This document shows, one piece after another, positions 9,614-18,859 of a DNA stretch of 64,000 nt; positions within the stretch are counted from its first letter, which is position 1; each line of letters begins with the position of its first letter. The stretch comes from Arsenophonus apicola. GTDB taxonomy: Bacteria; Pseudomonadota; Gammaproteobacteria; Enterobacterales; Enterobacteriaceae. The stretch spans positions 682,001 through 746,000 of the forward strand of contig NZ_CP084222.1 of the NCBI RefSeq assembly GCF_020268605.1, in the 5' to 3' direction. A program made the translations under genes and the position numbers. The notes beneath the pieces are model-generated. The model saw nothing but the letters and a program-made list of their open reading frames with translations, did no database searches and had not been told where the DNA came from.

Positions 9614-10117
9614 AACCTAGTTTGATTGATGGTATAAAATTTATCATAATCTGAAATTAATACAGTGACATGATTATTAAAATCGGTTCTAGATTTGTTA
9701 CATCATAAATAATCTACAAAAATAGTCTCTTCGGCCATGTCTTTACAGGACAGCCAAAGTTGGGGAGTTAAAGGCAACATAAATAGCATTATATTTTCCC
9801 CTGTCATAATAAACCATCCGATGAATATTGAATTATCAGAGAAATAAAAAAATTCATTTTACATTTTTAAAACAAATAGTTATTAGAATATTAATTTTAT
9901 TATTATTCATATCGGTAACAGCATAGCAAATAAAAAATCTATTCAGCTTTACTAACTTAATGCGTCTTAAATAGAAATAAATTAATATCATGAGCAAAAT
10001 AGATGCATTCAATACCATCTATTTACTAATATAAAATCCAAACCAATCATTTAAGCTTGTTAATAATACTAACATTATTTTCTTTCTTATTTGCCAGATT
10101 ATAGGCAGCTAATATAA
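9614..10117. other. Intergenic stretch, nothing recognised
   Basis: AT-rich sequence between two converging genes with no coding or RNA signal that I can support. Confidence 0.5.
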
Positions 10118-12403
10118 CTACCATACAATGATATCGGTATCTGGATTAAAGGTACCGAAAATGTCTAGCATAAAATCCCCTTCAGAATAACTATCCCCTC
10201 TGATAAGAATACGATGTCCATTATCCGAATAATGCTTTACCTCAATTTTTCCAATCTTATGACTAAACTGTTCAACAACATAGTCTCTATTTGTATTTTG
10301 CGCCTTATTGCTAATTTTCATTGCAGAGAGATCTATTTTATCAATTCCAGCCTGAAATCCTATAATCATGTCGCAAGCTGAAGGTGTTGATTCTTTAGCA
10401 GAAAAATAAATAAAGCGATCTTCTTCAATAATTTCATGAGAGATAGCCGCGGTTCTCCGATCGGCTATTTGCTGCGTTGTTATTTGTTGTTGCGTGGTAG
10501 ATTGGTCAGCTTCTGCTCCTATTATTCCAGCCGCATTGGCTGAATCAAATGCAGTTATCTCCTGTTCAATAGTTTGTCACTGCTCTGGACTTAAAGTATC
10601 AAAATTAAACTTCTCTGAACCAATACTTTGCATGGCCTGAGTAAACCGAATCGATTGCGGATTTACGCCATCACCCCAAAGTCGATCAGCACCAAGTCCT
10701 CCATAAATAGTGTCATTGCCCGCTCCGCCTTTAATATTATTAGCTGCATCATTACCGACAATAGTATCATTGCCATAACCGCCAATAACATTTTCAATAA
10801 CGGTTCCCTTAGCGATTGAAAGATTAGCTTTTAAACCACCAACATCAGAAAATGTACTCTCGTTCAAATTTATTCGTTGTCTCTGAAAATAGCCGGAAAG
10901 ATCTAAAGTATAATTACCTCCGGCATCCCATATACAGCATATCAGCTCTATACGGGCATCATTGGTTAAATAGTAATCTTTGCCCGTATTAGAATTAAAA
11001 CCATAGATTGTATCTCCAGTGCGAGTATTCATATTTGGCCCATACAACCTTTGTATAGCACTAATATCATCTAGCAAGGGCGCCGCTGCATAAAGCCCTT
11101 GAAAATAGGCACCGGTAACATCTTCACGCCAATAACTCATTACACTAAATTGACGAGAATCTTCCTTATAACTCGCATCAAACAGATAAGTTAATCTAAC
11201 ACCCTCTTGTGCATTATATTCACCCGGATGAGATAAACCTAAGGCATGACCAATCTCATGAACATAAGTATGTCGGCCATAATTGCCATTAGTTGGATAT
11301 AAATTTTCTGAATGGTTCTGTACATTAAACCAGCATTCGCCGGAAAGGGCCCCAGAATTGGGTAAATAAGCAAAAGCTTGACCTTGCACTCTGTTAAAAT
11401 TACCAAAATCAAGATTTGCTCGGCCACTGAGCGATGATTTAAGGCTAAAAGTGATATTAGCGACATAAGCCCAAGAATCTAATGCGAGCAATATTTGATG
11501 CTGTTGTTGTTCACTAAGGCCAACCACCTGAGTGGAACCAGGCGAATTCGAATTTGCCTGCCCCCAATCATAAAAAGTGTAAGTTATGTCAGCATGCCTA
11601 CCAAGAATATTTTTACCATTCCAGGTTGAATTTTCTCGCGATATTTGTTCTGCCGCTTTAGTAATATCATAAGAAGGTTTATTATTAACTCCATTACTAT
11701 AACCACCTCTGGCATAATCATTCATTAGCTCGACAATTTGCTTTGACGCTTGTGAACGAGGTATAAATAATGCTTCCTTTGACGTTACTGCTGGCTGTGA
11801 TGAAGTCGGTGTTCTATCTATTATCAAACTATAGTCTAAATCTACATTTGAACCCGGTATCTTAATTTTTACATGCGAAGTTGGCGTTGTCGTTACAGGA
11901 TGCGAAGTTGGCGTTGCCGTTACAGGATGCGAAGTTGGCGCTGTCGTTACAGGATGCGAAGTTGGCGCTGTCGTTACAGGATGCGAAGTTGGCGCTGTCG
12001 TTACAGGATGCGAAGTTGGCGCTGTCGTTACAGGATGCGAAGTTGGCGCTGTCGTTGAGGTCACAGTTGGCTGCGTTGATGTCGGAGTATTATTGATTAA
12101 CCCATAGTTCAAATCAACACCCGCATCAGGCATCTTAATCGTTACGTGCGAAGTCGGCAATGTCGTTGTGCTATGCGAAGTTGGCGACGTGGTTGTATTA
12201 TGTGAAGACGACCACCTCATTGTGCTATGTGAAGTTGGCAACGTCGTTGTGGCCTCGGTAGAGGGTAATGGAGTTGACCTATCAGAAGAATTAACGGTTG
12301 GGACTTGAACTGAAGTAGGTAATGTATACCGAGTATCCGATTGATTGGAATTATTGTAATTTATCCTAATATGCGTATAACTTCCCCCCATACCCCCTCC
12401 CAT
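10118..12403 (-). pseudogene. Serralysin-type RTX metalloprotease, interrupted by one in-frame opal codon
   Basis: The minus-strand frame runs from ATG 12401-12403 to 10118 (about 761 codons) with one TGA at 10577-10579. Domains in order: a Thr/Pro/Ser-rich N-terminal region with a 9-residue tandem repeat (PTSHPVT units); the M10B protease domain with zinc motif HEIGHALGLSHP and Met-turn SVMSYW; RTX calcium-binding repeats (GGYGNDTIVG, GGAGNDTIYGG); then, after the TGA, the serralysin C-terminal domain (GFQAGIDKIDLSAM, ending TFNPDTDIIVW), which carries the type I secretion signal. Translation across the stop stays in frame. Without readthrough the protease would lack its export signal. Serralysins are secreted zinc proteases that degrade host proteins. 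No T1SS transporter genes lie nearby. The Thr/Pro-rich N-terminus is unusual for the family. GGAGGGGG inside codons 2-4 could serve as the ribosome site for a second ATG at codon 5. Confidence 0.9.
11869..12057 (-). repeat. 27-bp tandem repeats coding PTSHPVT units in the serralysin N-terminus
   Basis: About seven copies of a 27-bp unit (plus strand gttggcgctgtcgttacagg...) encode TAPTSHPVT, with degenerate copies at both ends. More diverged PTSH units continue to about 12240. The unit is a multiple of three, so copy changes keep the frame. Confidence 0.88.
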
Positions 12404-12812
12404 CTTTAAATGTTATTTTTTTTAACAAACTATAAGAGGTTATAACATTCCTTTATTTTTACAAATTCACCGCCACATACTTGCTTATTTTTAAATATTA
12501 CTCAATTTGCCAATATAATAGAAAAATTAAGTAATTTTCATGTTAGGGTTTATAGATTTTTATAAATATTTTTAATAGCATATAATTGACTTCAGCATTC
12601 AATTATTAAACTATCAAGTCATTGATAAAATAACAGCCAGAATAAAATTAGCAAAAATAACTATTGAAAATCCGCCTATAAATATAGAATATAAAAAACT
12701 CAAACTATTATTTGATATAACGAAATAAATAAAGTCTGAGTTATCATTTTAATTATCCCTGTTGCCAGCACATTTAACTAAGTACACAGTCAGTAAATTA
12801 TCTTTGTTTTTA
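12404..12812. other. Intergenic stretch upstream of the serralysin gene
   Basis: AT-rich; it must hold the serralysin promoter on the minus strand. I see no other feature. Confidence 0.45.
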
Positions 12813-13755
12813 CTAATGTGCCTCTTTTGCCAGTAATTGATTTAATAAATCAAATGAAGAATGACTTAATGAATGAACTTCTATTATTAACTCAATAAAA
12901 CTTTGTTGAGTCATTTCTTGGTAACTAAATGATCTTACTAAATATTTTAGCTCTATAAGTGCTTGAGGATATATTCTTACATCATGATAGATATATTCTG
13001 AATATAATTCTAAAAAATTCTTTTCATTGATTTTTTTAATATCAATTTCTTTGCTTAAATTCTGATTTAACAAATAATCAATCAGCTATAGATAAATTTC
13101 TTCTTTTTTAAAATGTAAAGGTGAATTTTATATAGGATAATTTATTATCAGTATAATTTTCCATAATAATTAAATAATGTTCTTCTACTTTTTTAAATTT
13201 TTCATCTATTAATGAAAAAAATCATTAACTTCAAATAATAATGTTTCTTTGTCAATTATTGAATTATTTATATTATAAATTTTTTGTTTAAAAAAACTAA
13301 TTTTATCAAAGACTTCTTCTAATGTATTAGATTCTATAATGGAATCAGTAAGATAAACATTATTACAATTTTCAGATAACAGCAATATGCCACAATAAAT
13401 CTCAATATCCTTTTTTTAAAAATTCAAGTTGGTTACTTATTTTAGATAAAGCTGAATATAAATCCTTATTATTTTTTATATTAGAGTTAATTTCATTTAT
13501 TTTTCTTACACAAAATTAGAGTATTGACATAATTTTTCTACATCAGCCACATTAAACAGCTGTCCCTATTCATCAACAATTAATAATTTAGTATTTCAAG
13601 TTTTTTCTAATATATTGAAAATCTTGTGCTATAAAATTCTATTCTTTAGCTAGTTCACTATGAGAGATATAACCACAGCTTCCCTCATCCTAAATCTGGG
13701 TTGTATAGTTCAGCAACTCTTTATCAATTTTAAAATGTAATATATCGGTATGTTA
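12813..13755 (-). pseudogene. Heavily decayed gene of unknown family (about 310 codons)
   Basis: Reading the minus strand from about 13755 to TAG at 12813-12815 and joining frames by eye gives a continuous, protein-like sequence. Segments are: HFKIDKELLNYTTQI, then DEGSCGYISHSELAKE, NFIAQDFQYIRKNLKY, NTKLLIVDE, GQLFNVADVEKLCQYSNF, INEINSNIKNNKDLYSALS, DIEIYCGILLLSENCNN, TDSIIESNTLEEVFDKIS and LIDEKFKKVEEHYLIIM. An 86-residue tail that is still open (12813-13073) follows. At least four in-frame TAG codons and about five frame slips, several in A or T runs such as A7, interrupt it. Each TAG could come from a CAG Gln codon. The product was soluble and mostly helical. I do not recognise the family; a secreted effector is possible from the neighbours only. 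The 86-residue open tail should not be annotated as a gene. Confidence 0.75.
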
Positions 13756-14151
13756 ATAATGACAAATAGATTATTGCGTAAAAAATAAAAAAAACAAAAA
13801 TTCTTCAGGCTAACCAGTTTCAAAATACTCTACAAAACAACCTACTTAGGTTATCGAGACTGAAATTAATCAGTAAGCAAAAAAGCACAATAAATTGACC
13901 ACGACAATATAAAAATCATTTTCATTAATATTAATAAAGTGTTAAATCTTGACATCCACGGATCAGTGCTCAAAGATGAATATAGGCAACATTTAATTTA
14001 GCCACTAGTAAAAAATTTTTGCAACTTAGGAAAAGCATCTATCAGTCGAAAATAACCTGGCCATGGATGTGATAGATACTGATAGGGAGAGTATACAATT
14101 TGGCAATATTGAGCTGAACACTTTGTTCTATCAAAGAGAAGAAAAAAGAAT
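13756..14151. other. Intergenic stretch, nothing recognised
   Basis: AT-rich spacer between the decayed minus-strand gene and the plus-strand gene at 14152. A purine-rich run (gagaagaaaaaagaat) just before 14152 may act as a weak ribosome site. Confidence 0.45.
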
Positions 14152-15090
14152 ATGGGAATTAGAACATGTATGTACAATATTATTCTATTTGTCGCTCTGT
14201 TCTATTATGAAGCGAGCACAAAAAGCTATTGTATAGAAAATACAAATGAAGTTCCTTTGCATAAAAATAAATTAATTAAAAAAGATAATGACTCAGATAA
14301 ATACCTGCTTCCAGATAGAAGAATCGTTGCTTATTATGGTAATTTTGACTCAAGAAAAATGGGAGTATTAGGCGAGTATTCCCCCTTACAGATGTGGAAT
14401 AAATTAAAAACTGAAGCTGCACAGTGGAATGCAGCAGATCCGACAACCCCAGCGATAATGGCTTTGCACTATATAACCATCGTTGCAAGTAATAATCCAG
14501 GTAATGATGGCCAATACATTAACAGGATGAACAAATACCAAATAGATAATGCAATTTCAATCGCCGGTATGGAAAAAGACACCATTTTATTTTTAGACAT
14601 CCAACCCGGATTGAGTGATTTAAGATATGAGGTGACAAGACTTCGACCTTATTTAAAAATGCCAAATGTTCATTTAGGTATAGATCCTGAGTTTATGATG
14701 CACAATGGCAATATACCTGGGAAGGCAATAGGTTCTATATCTTCTGTAGATATTAATTATATTATTGATTATTTATCAAATTTGGTTGAAGAGTTTAATC
14801 TACCACCTAAAGTTTTAGTTATTCACCGATTCACAAAGAGAATGGTGATTGATTTTGATAACGTGAAAAAATCGAAAAATGTGCAAGTTGTGTTAAATAT
14901 GGATGGTTTTGGCGCACCGATTGTAAAAAAAACCAAGTATAGCCAAGTGATATCTTCAGAACCAAATGCTATTTATACCGGGATAAAAATATTTTATAAA
15001 AATGATTTAATCTCTCCTCCTCATAGATTGCTTTCTAAGCAAGAAATTCTTAATTTAGAGCCAAAACCTTTATATATACAATATCAATAA
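14152..15090 (+). CDS. Conserved secreted protein of unknown function
   Basis: 312 residues. A hydrophobic N-terminal segment (CMYNIILFVALFYYEAS) suggests a signal peptide; ATG 14170 (Met7) is an alternative start. The body contains strongly patterned segments: RIVAYYGNFDSRKMGVLGEY, PAIMALHYITIVASN, TILFLDIQPGLSD, LPPKVLVIHRFTKRMV and the C-terminal PKPLYIQYQ. The alternation of buried strands (AIMALHYI, ILFLDI, VHLGIDPEF, KVLVIHRF, VQVVLNMDGFG) looks like a TIM-barrel enzyme. It resembles hypothetical proteins of this type seen in diverse bacteria, with no assigned reaction. Conserved acidic residues at strand ends (FLDIQ, GIDPEF, NMDGFG) are candidate catalytic positions by analogy with glycoside hydrolase folds; this is inference. 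The frame is intact and a hairpin terminator follows, so it is likely functional. Confidence 0.75.
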   Translation: MGIRTCMYNIILFVALFYYEASTKSYCIENTNEVPLHKNKLIKKDNDSDKYLLPDRRIVAYYGNFDSRKMGVLGEYSPLQMWNKLKTEAAQWNAADPTTPAIMALHYITIVASNNPGNDGQYINRMNKYQIDNAISIAGMEKDTILFLDIQPGLSDLRYEVTRLRPYLKMPNVHLGIDPEFMMHNGNIPGKAIGSISSVDINYIIDYLSNLVEEFNLPPKVLVIHRFTKRMVIDFDNVKKSKNVQVVLNMDGFGAPIVKKTKYSQVISSEPNAIYTGIKIFYKNDLISPPHRLLSKQEILNLEPKPLYIQYQ

Positions 15091-15137
15091 TAGCCATTCG
15101 CCCCTTTAGCATAAATAGAAAATATTAGCTGACCTCC

Positions 15138-15169
15138 AACATCTAGCATATTTACAAGATGTTATTTTT
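15138..15169 (+). terminator. Terminator after the unknown secreted protein gene
   Basis: A 7-bp stem, aacatct (15138-15144) with agatgtt (15157-15163), is followed by attttt. The stem is AT-rich, so strength is moderate. Confidence 0.6.
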
Positions 15170-15727
15170 GTGAAAAATAATTGAGTTTATATGTCATCTG
15201 TGCCAAATATTTTGATAATATTTATTAGACAATTATATGACACCTTTTGTTAAACCTGCATGGTCATATAAAACAAAATATTTATCATAAACTCTATTTT
15301 AAAAACTTATTAGCAATAAGTACTTTGAAACTAATTTGGATTATTTAATAAGTTATCCCTGGTATTTAATAAAGTAAATAATTTACCGTTACTCGACGAA
15401 AAATTGTCCATCTTTCGTGCTGCTATTTTTTGCCATTTATTTTAGTGACCAAATATCACAATCTAGCATGTCACAGCGCGATAAAAAAAGTTTCTAACAT
15501 CATTTTACTCTATTTTTTATTACAATTTCATCCAATAGGATTTGTTTTAAATAAATGCAATCTATAACCCTAACGATAAACTCGTTCTTATAATAGACGC
15601 TAGTTAAAATTTGCAAAAAAAACTTTTTATTTAAATTAACTTAATATCTGTAGCATAGTGATAAATTAACATTAGCTCTATTGTTTAACATGTTATTATT
15701 AAAGTAGATATAACTAACAGTGTCTCA
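15170..15727. other. Intergenic stretch between converging genes
   Basis: AT-rich with no coding signal. No clear terminator for the minus-strand gene that ends at 15728. Confidence 0.45.
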
Positions 15728-17821
15728 CTATACGGGGTTGTTGGTATTTTGTTCAGCTGTTGCTTCCGTTGCTAATGCATTTATTATATGCTCATAAGCA
15801 TCATCCCTTAAAAATTTAGCTTCATTTTTCATTTGTTTAATAAAATAATGGTTATAATGTTGGGTATAAATAGTTTTTGCTTGTTTATCAATCTGGATTA
15901 GTTGTTGCAGGTCATGCCAAGTAAATAATTTATCAGAAATACCATCTTGCTGTTGTAAAGCTGCTTTGATTATTTTGTTTTCTGTTGTTAGCTTTAAAAA
16001 ATCGTGCACACAAGATTTTAATATTTTTTCTTGGCTAGTTGTTGATAGCAATATTTTATGCTGTTTTTGTATCTGCCCTAAGCTAGACATTAAATCATAG
16101 TATCCTTGTTGATTTATTAATTTATTTTCAATACAGTCAATCCTGTATTCACCAATGGTAAGCATATCTTTTATTATTTTTAAATCATCTAATAATAAAC
16201 TAGTCGGTTGGCGGATAAAATGTTTATTTGGTTGTTCTATAAATCGTTTTTGACTCTTATTTACTCTATCAAATAATTGATTTACTTCATAACTAACCTC
16301 TTTATGTAATGTTTGTGCAGTTAGTAAAATATTATTCTGATAGGCTTTATTGAGGATCTTTTGAATTATCGAGAGTAATTTTGCTTCTGCTAAGATTTTT
16401 TGTTGTTGTAGCATAGTATTAGTGGCTGTTTTAACAACAGTATTATGTGTATCAGTCGTTGATAGAGGTGCTTGCTTAGTGACTGGAGCGGTTTCTTTAG
16501 CTTTATTTTTCGTTAGCTTATCAAAATTTAATCGTTTATTAGATAAATTTTCAGCTTCTTTAACCCCTAAAAATTTTACTTCTTGCACTTTACTTCTTAT
16601 GCGAATAAAGGCTCCATAAATAGTCGCTGGAGCGCCAATTGCAGCAGGTACAAAACCTACCGCCGCACCAACTCCAGTAATGGCACTTAAAGAACTTAAT
16701 GCCATCGCTGACTGCCCAATCGCTGTTACAGCCCCATACTCCAATCTTTGCTTCGAATTATAATGTATTTTGCGATCTGCTATTTCTTTTAATTGGGCAA
16801 TATTTTCTTTAACAAAATCTTGGTGTTGGTTGTTTTTTAATAAAGTACGATTTTCTTGTAGTAGCTTATCTCGCTTAGATCCAGCAATGGTTTGAGCAAT
16901 TCCATAGGATGTCATCATTATTTGGGCTGGCAAAAGTAGAATATTGCTTACCAACCCTGCCGCATCACTAGCTACTTCTGCTGCCTGGATCCCTTGCGAT
17001 AACAATAGATCTGCAATTGATTTTGCAGACAAACCAACCATTCCTGCCGTCATCAAACTCATCGCTGCGGCTTGCAATGGAGAAGAATTGCGTTCAATTT
17101 TTACAGCAGGGAATTCTTGTTTAATACGTTGATATTCCTTAGCCATATAAGGAATCTTTGCTGAACCATGACCTTGTTCTTGCAAGTCTTGCCAGACAGC
17201 ACACAGTTGCTGGAAATGTTCGCTATTTTCTTGTTTATTTTCACCTTGTAACCAATCAATCCAAGCATCGAAGTATTGTTCAATATCTTTTTTAATAAGC
17301 TTCTTGTCGACATCATTTGCAGCATTATTTTGTTGTAATGCTTTTAATATTTCCTGTTTTTTTTGCTTCATTTCTTTTATAAACGAAGGATAAATAACCT
17401 GAAAATTTTCTGTTGCTTCATCAATAGCACCTTTAGCACCAATTCCAACAAAAGGAATTGCGGGTAGTAATATACTTAACGATAATAATGCCTGTTGAAA
17501 TTGTGGTAAAATTTGTCCTGTCGCCCCAGTAAATTCATCAATACCATCAATTGAACGCAAATAATGATATGCTGAACTTGTTATTTTTTTACAAGAAGTT
17601 TTTGCACTATTTAATATATTTTTTTGTTTATCTAGTGCGTTTGGCTGTATAAGAATAGAAGGTGTAGATTCGTTATCTATATTCTGATTAGAATTACTAA
17701 CATTATTTATCATAGAAGAAAAAGTTGATTGATCTATATTATATTTAGCTTCTGAAGTCTTTTCTAAAGAATTAGTAGAGTTAATAGAATTTGCAAAAAA
17801 GATAGTAGAGGGAGAAAACAT
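15728..17821 (-). CDS. Large effector-like protein with hydrophobic Ala/Gly-rich helices
   Basis: 697 residues from ATG 17819-17821; this start has GGGA 7 bases upstream, while an in-frame TTG five codons earlier does not. The first ~70 residues are rich in Ser, Asn and Thr and lack a Sec signal (MFSPSTIFFANSINSTNS), typical of type III secretion substrates. Three hydrophobic Ala/Gly-rich blocks follow, near residues 105-135 (LLSLSILLPAIPFVGIGAKG), 255-315 (AAAMSLMTAGMVGLSAKSIA and LVSNILLLPAQIMMTSYGI) and 365-410 (MALSSLSAITGVGAAVGFVP). They could form membrane hairpins as in type III translocators. The rest is helical and Lys/Gln-rich. I cannot assign a family. A membrane-inserting effector or translocator is the best guess from composition. 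No type III apparatus or chaperone gene is in the window. The frame is intact over 2.1 kb, unlike neighbouring secreted-factor genes. Confidence 0.7.
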   Translation of the reverse strand: MFSPSTIFFANSINSTNSLEKTSEAKYNIDQSTFSSMINNVSNSNQNIDNESTPSILIQPNALDKQKNILNSAKTSCKKITSSAYHYLRSIDGIDEFTGATGQILPQFQQALLSLSILLPAIPFVGIGAKGAIDEATENFQVIYPSFIKEMKQKKQEILKALQQNNAANDVDKKLIKKDIEQYFDAWIDWLQGENKQENSEHFQQLCAVWQDLQEQGHGSAKIPYMAKEYQRIKQEFPAVKIERNSSPLQAAAMSLMTAGMVGLSAKSIADLLLSQGIQAAEVASDAAGLVSNILLLPAQIMMTSYGIAQTIAGSKRDKLLQENRTLLKNNQHQDFVKENIAQLKEIADRKIHYNSKQRLEYGAVTAIGQSAMALSSLSAITGVGAAVGFVPAAIGAPATIYGAFIRIRSKVQEVKFLGVKEAENLSNKRLNFDKLTKNKAKETAPVTKQAPLSTTDTHNTVVKTATNTMLQQQKILAEAKLLSIIQKILNKAYQNNILLTAQTLHKEVSYEVNQLFDRVNKSQKRFIEQPNKHFIRQPTSLLLDDLKIIKDMLTIGEYRIDCIENKLINQQGYYDLMSSLGQIQKQHKILLSTTSQEKILKSCVHDFLKLTTENKIIKAALQQQDGISDKLFTWHDLQQLIQIDKQAKTIYTQHYNHYFIKQMKNEAKFLRDDAYEHIINALATEATAEQNTNNPV

Positions 17822-18164
17822 ATTAATATCCCACAATGTAAATGATACTGATAACCAATATCATTTATCATATCAATTTTTTTTGCCAGAGTGGTAGATT
17901 TTTATTAGTAACTTTTGGCTTTATCACATTAATCGTAAAAAATTTAATTTGGCTAGAATAGAACGTTTTTTTAGGCAACTAAAGCATAAAAGAATTTTTT
18001 AGCCATATAAAATAGCAAAAAAACGCCTTAATAGATCAAATAATAATTTGTTATACTTTTATTGTACCTTCAATTATATGGCTATAGAAGAATAATAATT
18101 ATTCTAATTGAATTATTATTTACTTAATTAACAACAAAACCTGAATAATATTAAGGGAAGTTTT

Positions 18165-18254
18165 ATGAATAACCACAATAATAGTGCTGAATAGGGTAGT
18201 AATAACAACGATAATTTTCTTTCTGCGAAAATATTATTTAATCAACAAAAATAA
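18165..18254 (+). other. Tiny open frame with strong ribosome site, interrupted by TAG after nine codons
   Basis: ATG 18165 sits 5 bases after aagggaag, one of the better Shine-Dalgarno matches in the region. It reads MNNHNNSAE, then TAG (18192-18194), then GSNNNDNFLSAKILFNQQK and TAA at 18252. A terminator lies about 105 bases downstream. It could be a decayed small gene, a leader peptide, or chance. Homology unknown. Confidence 0.3.
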
Positions 18255-18360
18255 TATTAAGATTTCGTAGCGTTTATTTTTATTCCTCTTAATAAAGTTT
18301 GGTTATCATATTGTTTTAATAGATAATGATAAATTTATTATGTTGCATTTACAGCAGCAG

Positions 18361-18388
18361 AGCAGCAAAGGTTACGCTGCTGTTTTTT
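18361..18388 (+). terminator. Rho-independent terminator
   Basis: A 6-bp stem, agcagc (18361-18366) with gctgct (18376-18381), extends outward through flanking cag/ctg repeats and is followed by gtttttt. It would end a short transcript covering the tiny frame at 18165. Confidence 0.65.
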
Positions 18389-18859
18389 AGCCAGCTAACA
18401 GATAAGATTGGGCTACTAGTGACAACTCCACTTTTTTGAATATCCAATTATGATCGCTAGCAGCGATAGCAACATATTATTTTAACATTCCAATGTAGTG
18501 AACAAAATTTTATTGATCCCTTCACTATAATATAATTGCTGATATCTATGATGAATGAGGTATCCCATATAACAATATGATACTAACACGACAAAATAAT
18601 CGCCTGATACAAAATTATTAACCCGTGATCATCATTTAGTGCAATAAAATTGGTGTTATTTGTGCTTAGCTGATTATTGTATTTTTCTAAATTAGAATAA
18701 AAATCTAACCTAGTAATGATGATAACTATTATTAACGCAGTTTTAAATCAGTTAGCAATTGTTGCATGTGTTATTCTGCAGTTCTTAGCCACAATTGAAA
18801 ATAAAATTAAAGATAAAATATCAAATGGTATTCCACCCCTAAATTCTGGAGAAAAATCA

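Larger units (their letters stand above)
17822..18859. other. Long non-coding stretch between the effector-like gene and gabD
   Basis: It holds the promoters of both flanking genes, a tiny amber-interrupted open frame at 18165-18254 and a terminator at 18361-18388, listed separately. A frame open from 18716 would extend gabD by 48 codons, but that extension has no homology to the family and is treated as leader. Confidence 0.5.

Noticed and set aside
5685..10579. Genome-wide stop codon reassignment
   Set aside because: Both TAG and TGA end normal genes in the window (dksA and the DUF5993-type gene with TAG, mtnN with TGA), so the interrupted genes are better explained by mutation or local readthrough.
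11873..12096. Plus-strand frames with RSWRCRYRM or QDAKLALPL repeats
   Set aside because: Shadows of the 27-bp repeat in the serralysin gene.
18716..18859. N-terminal extension of GabD
   Set aside because: It has no homology to the family, and ATG 18860 has a good ribosome site 8 bases upstream.
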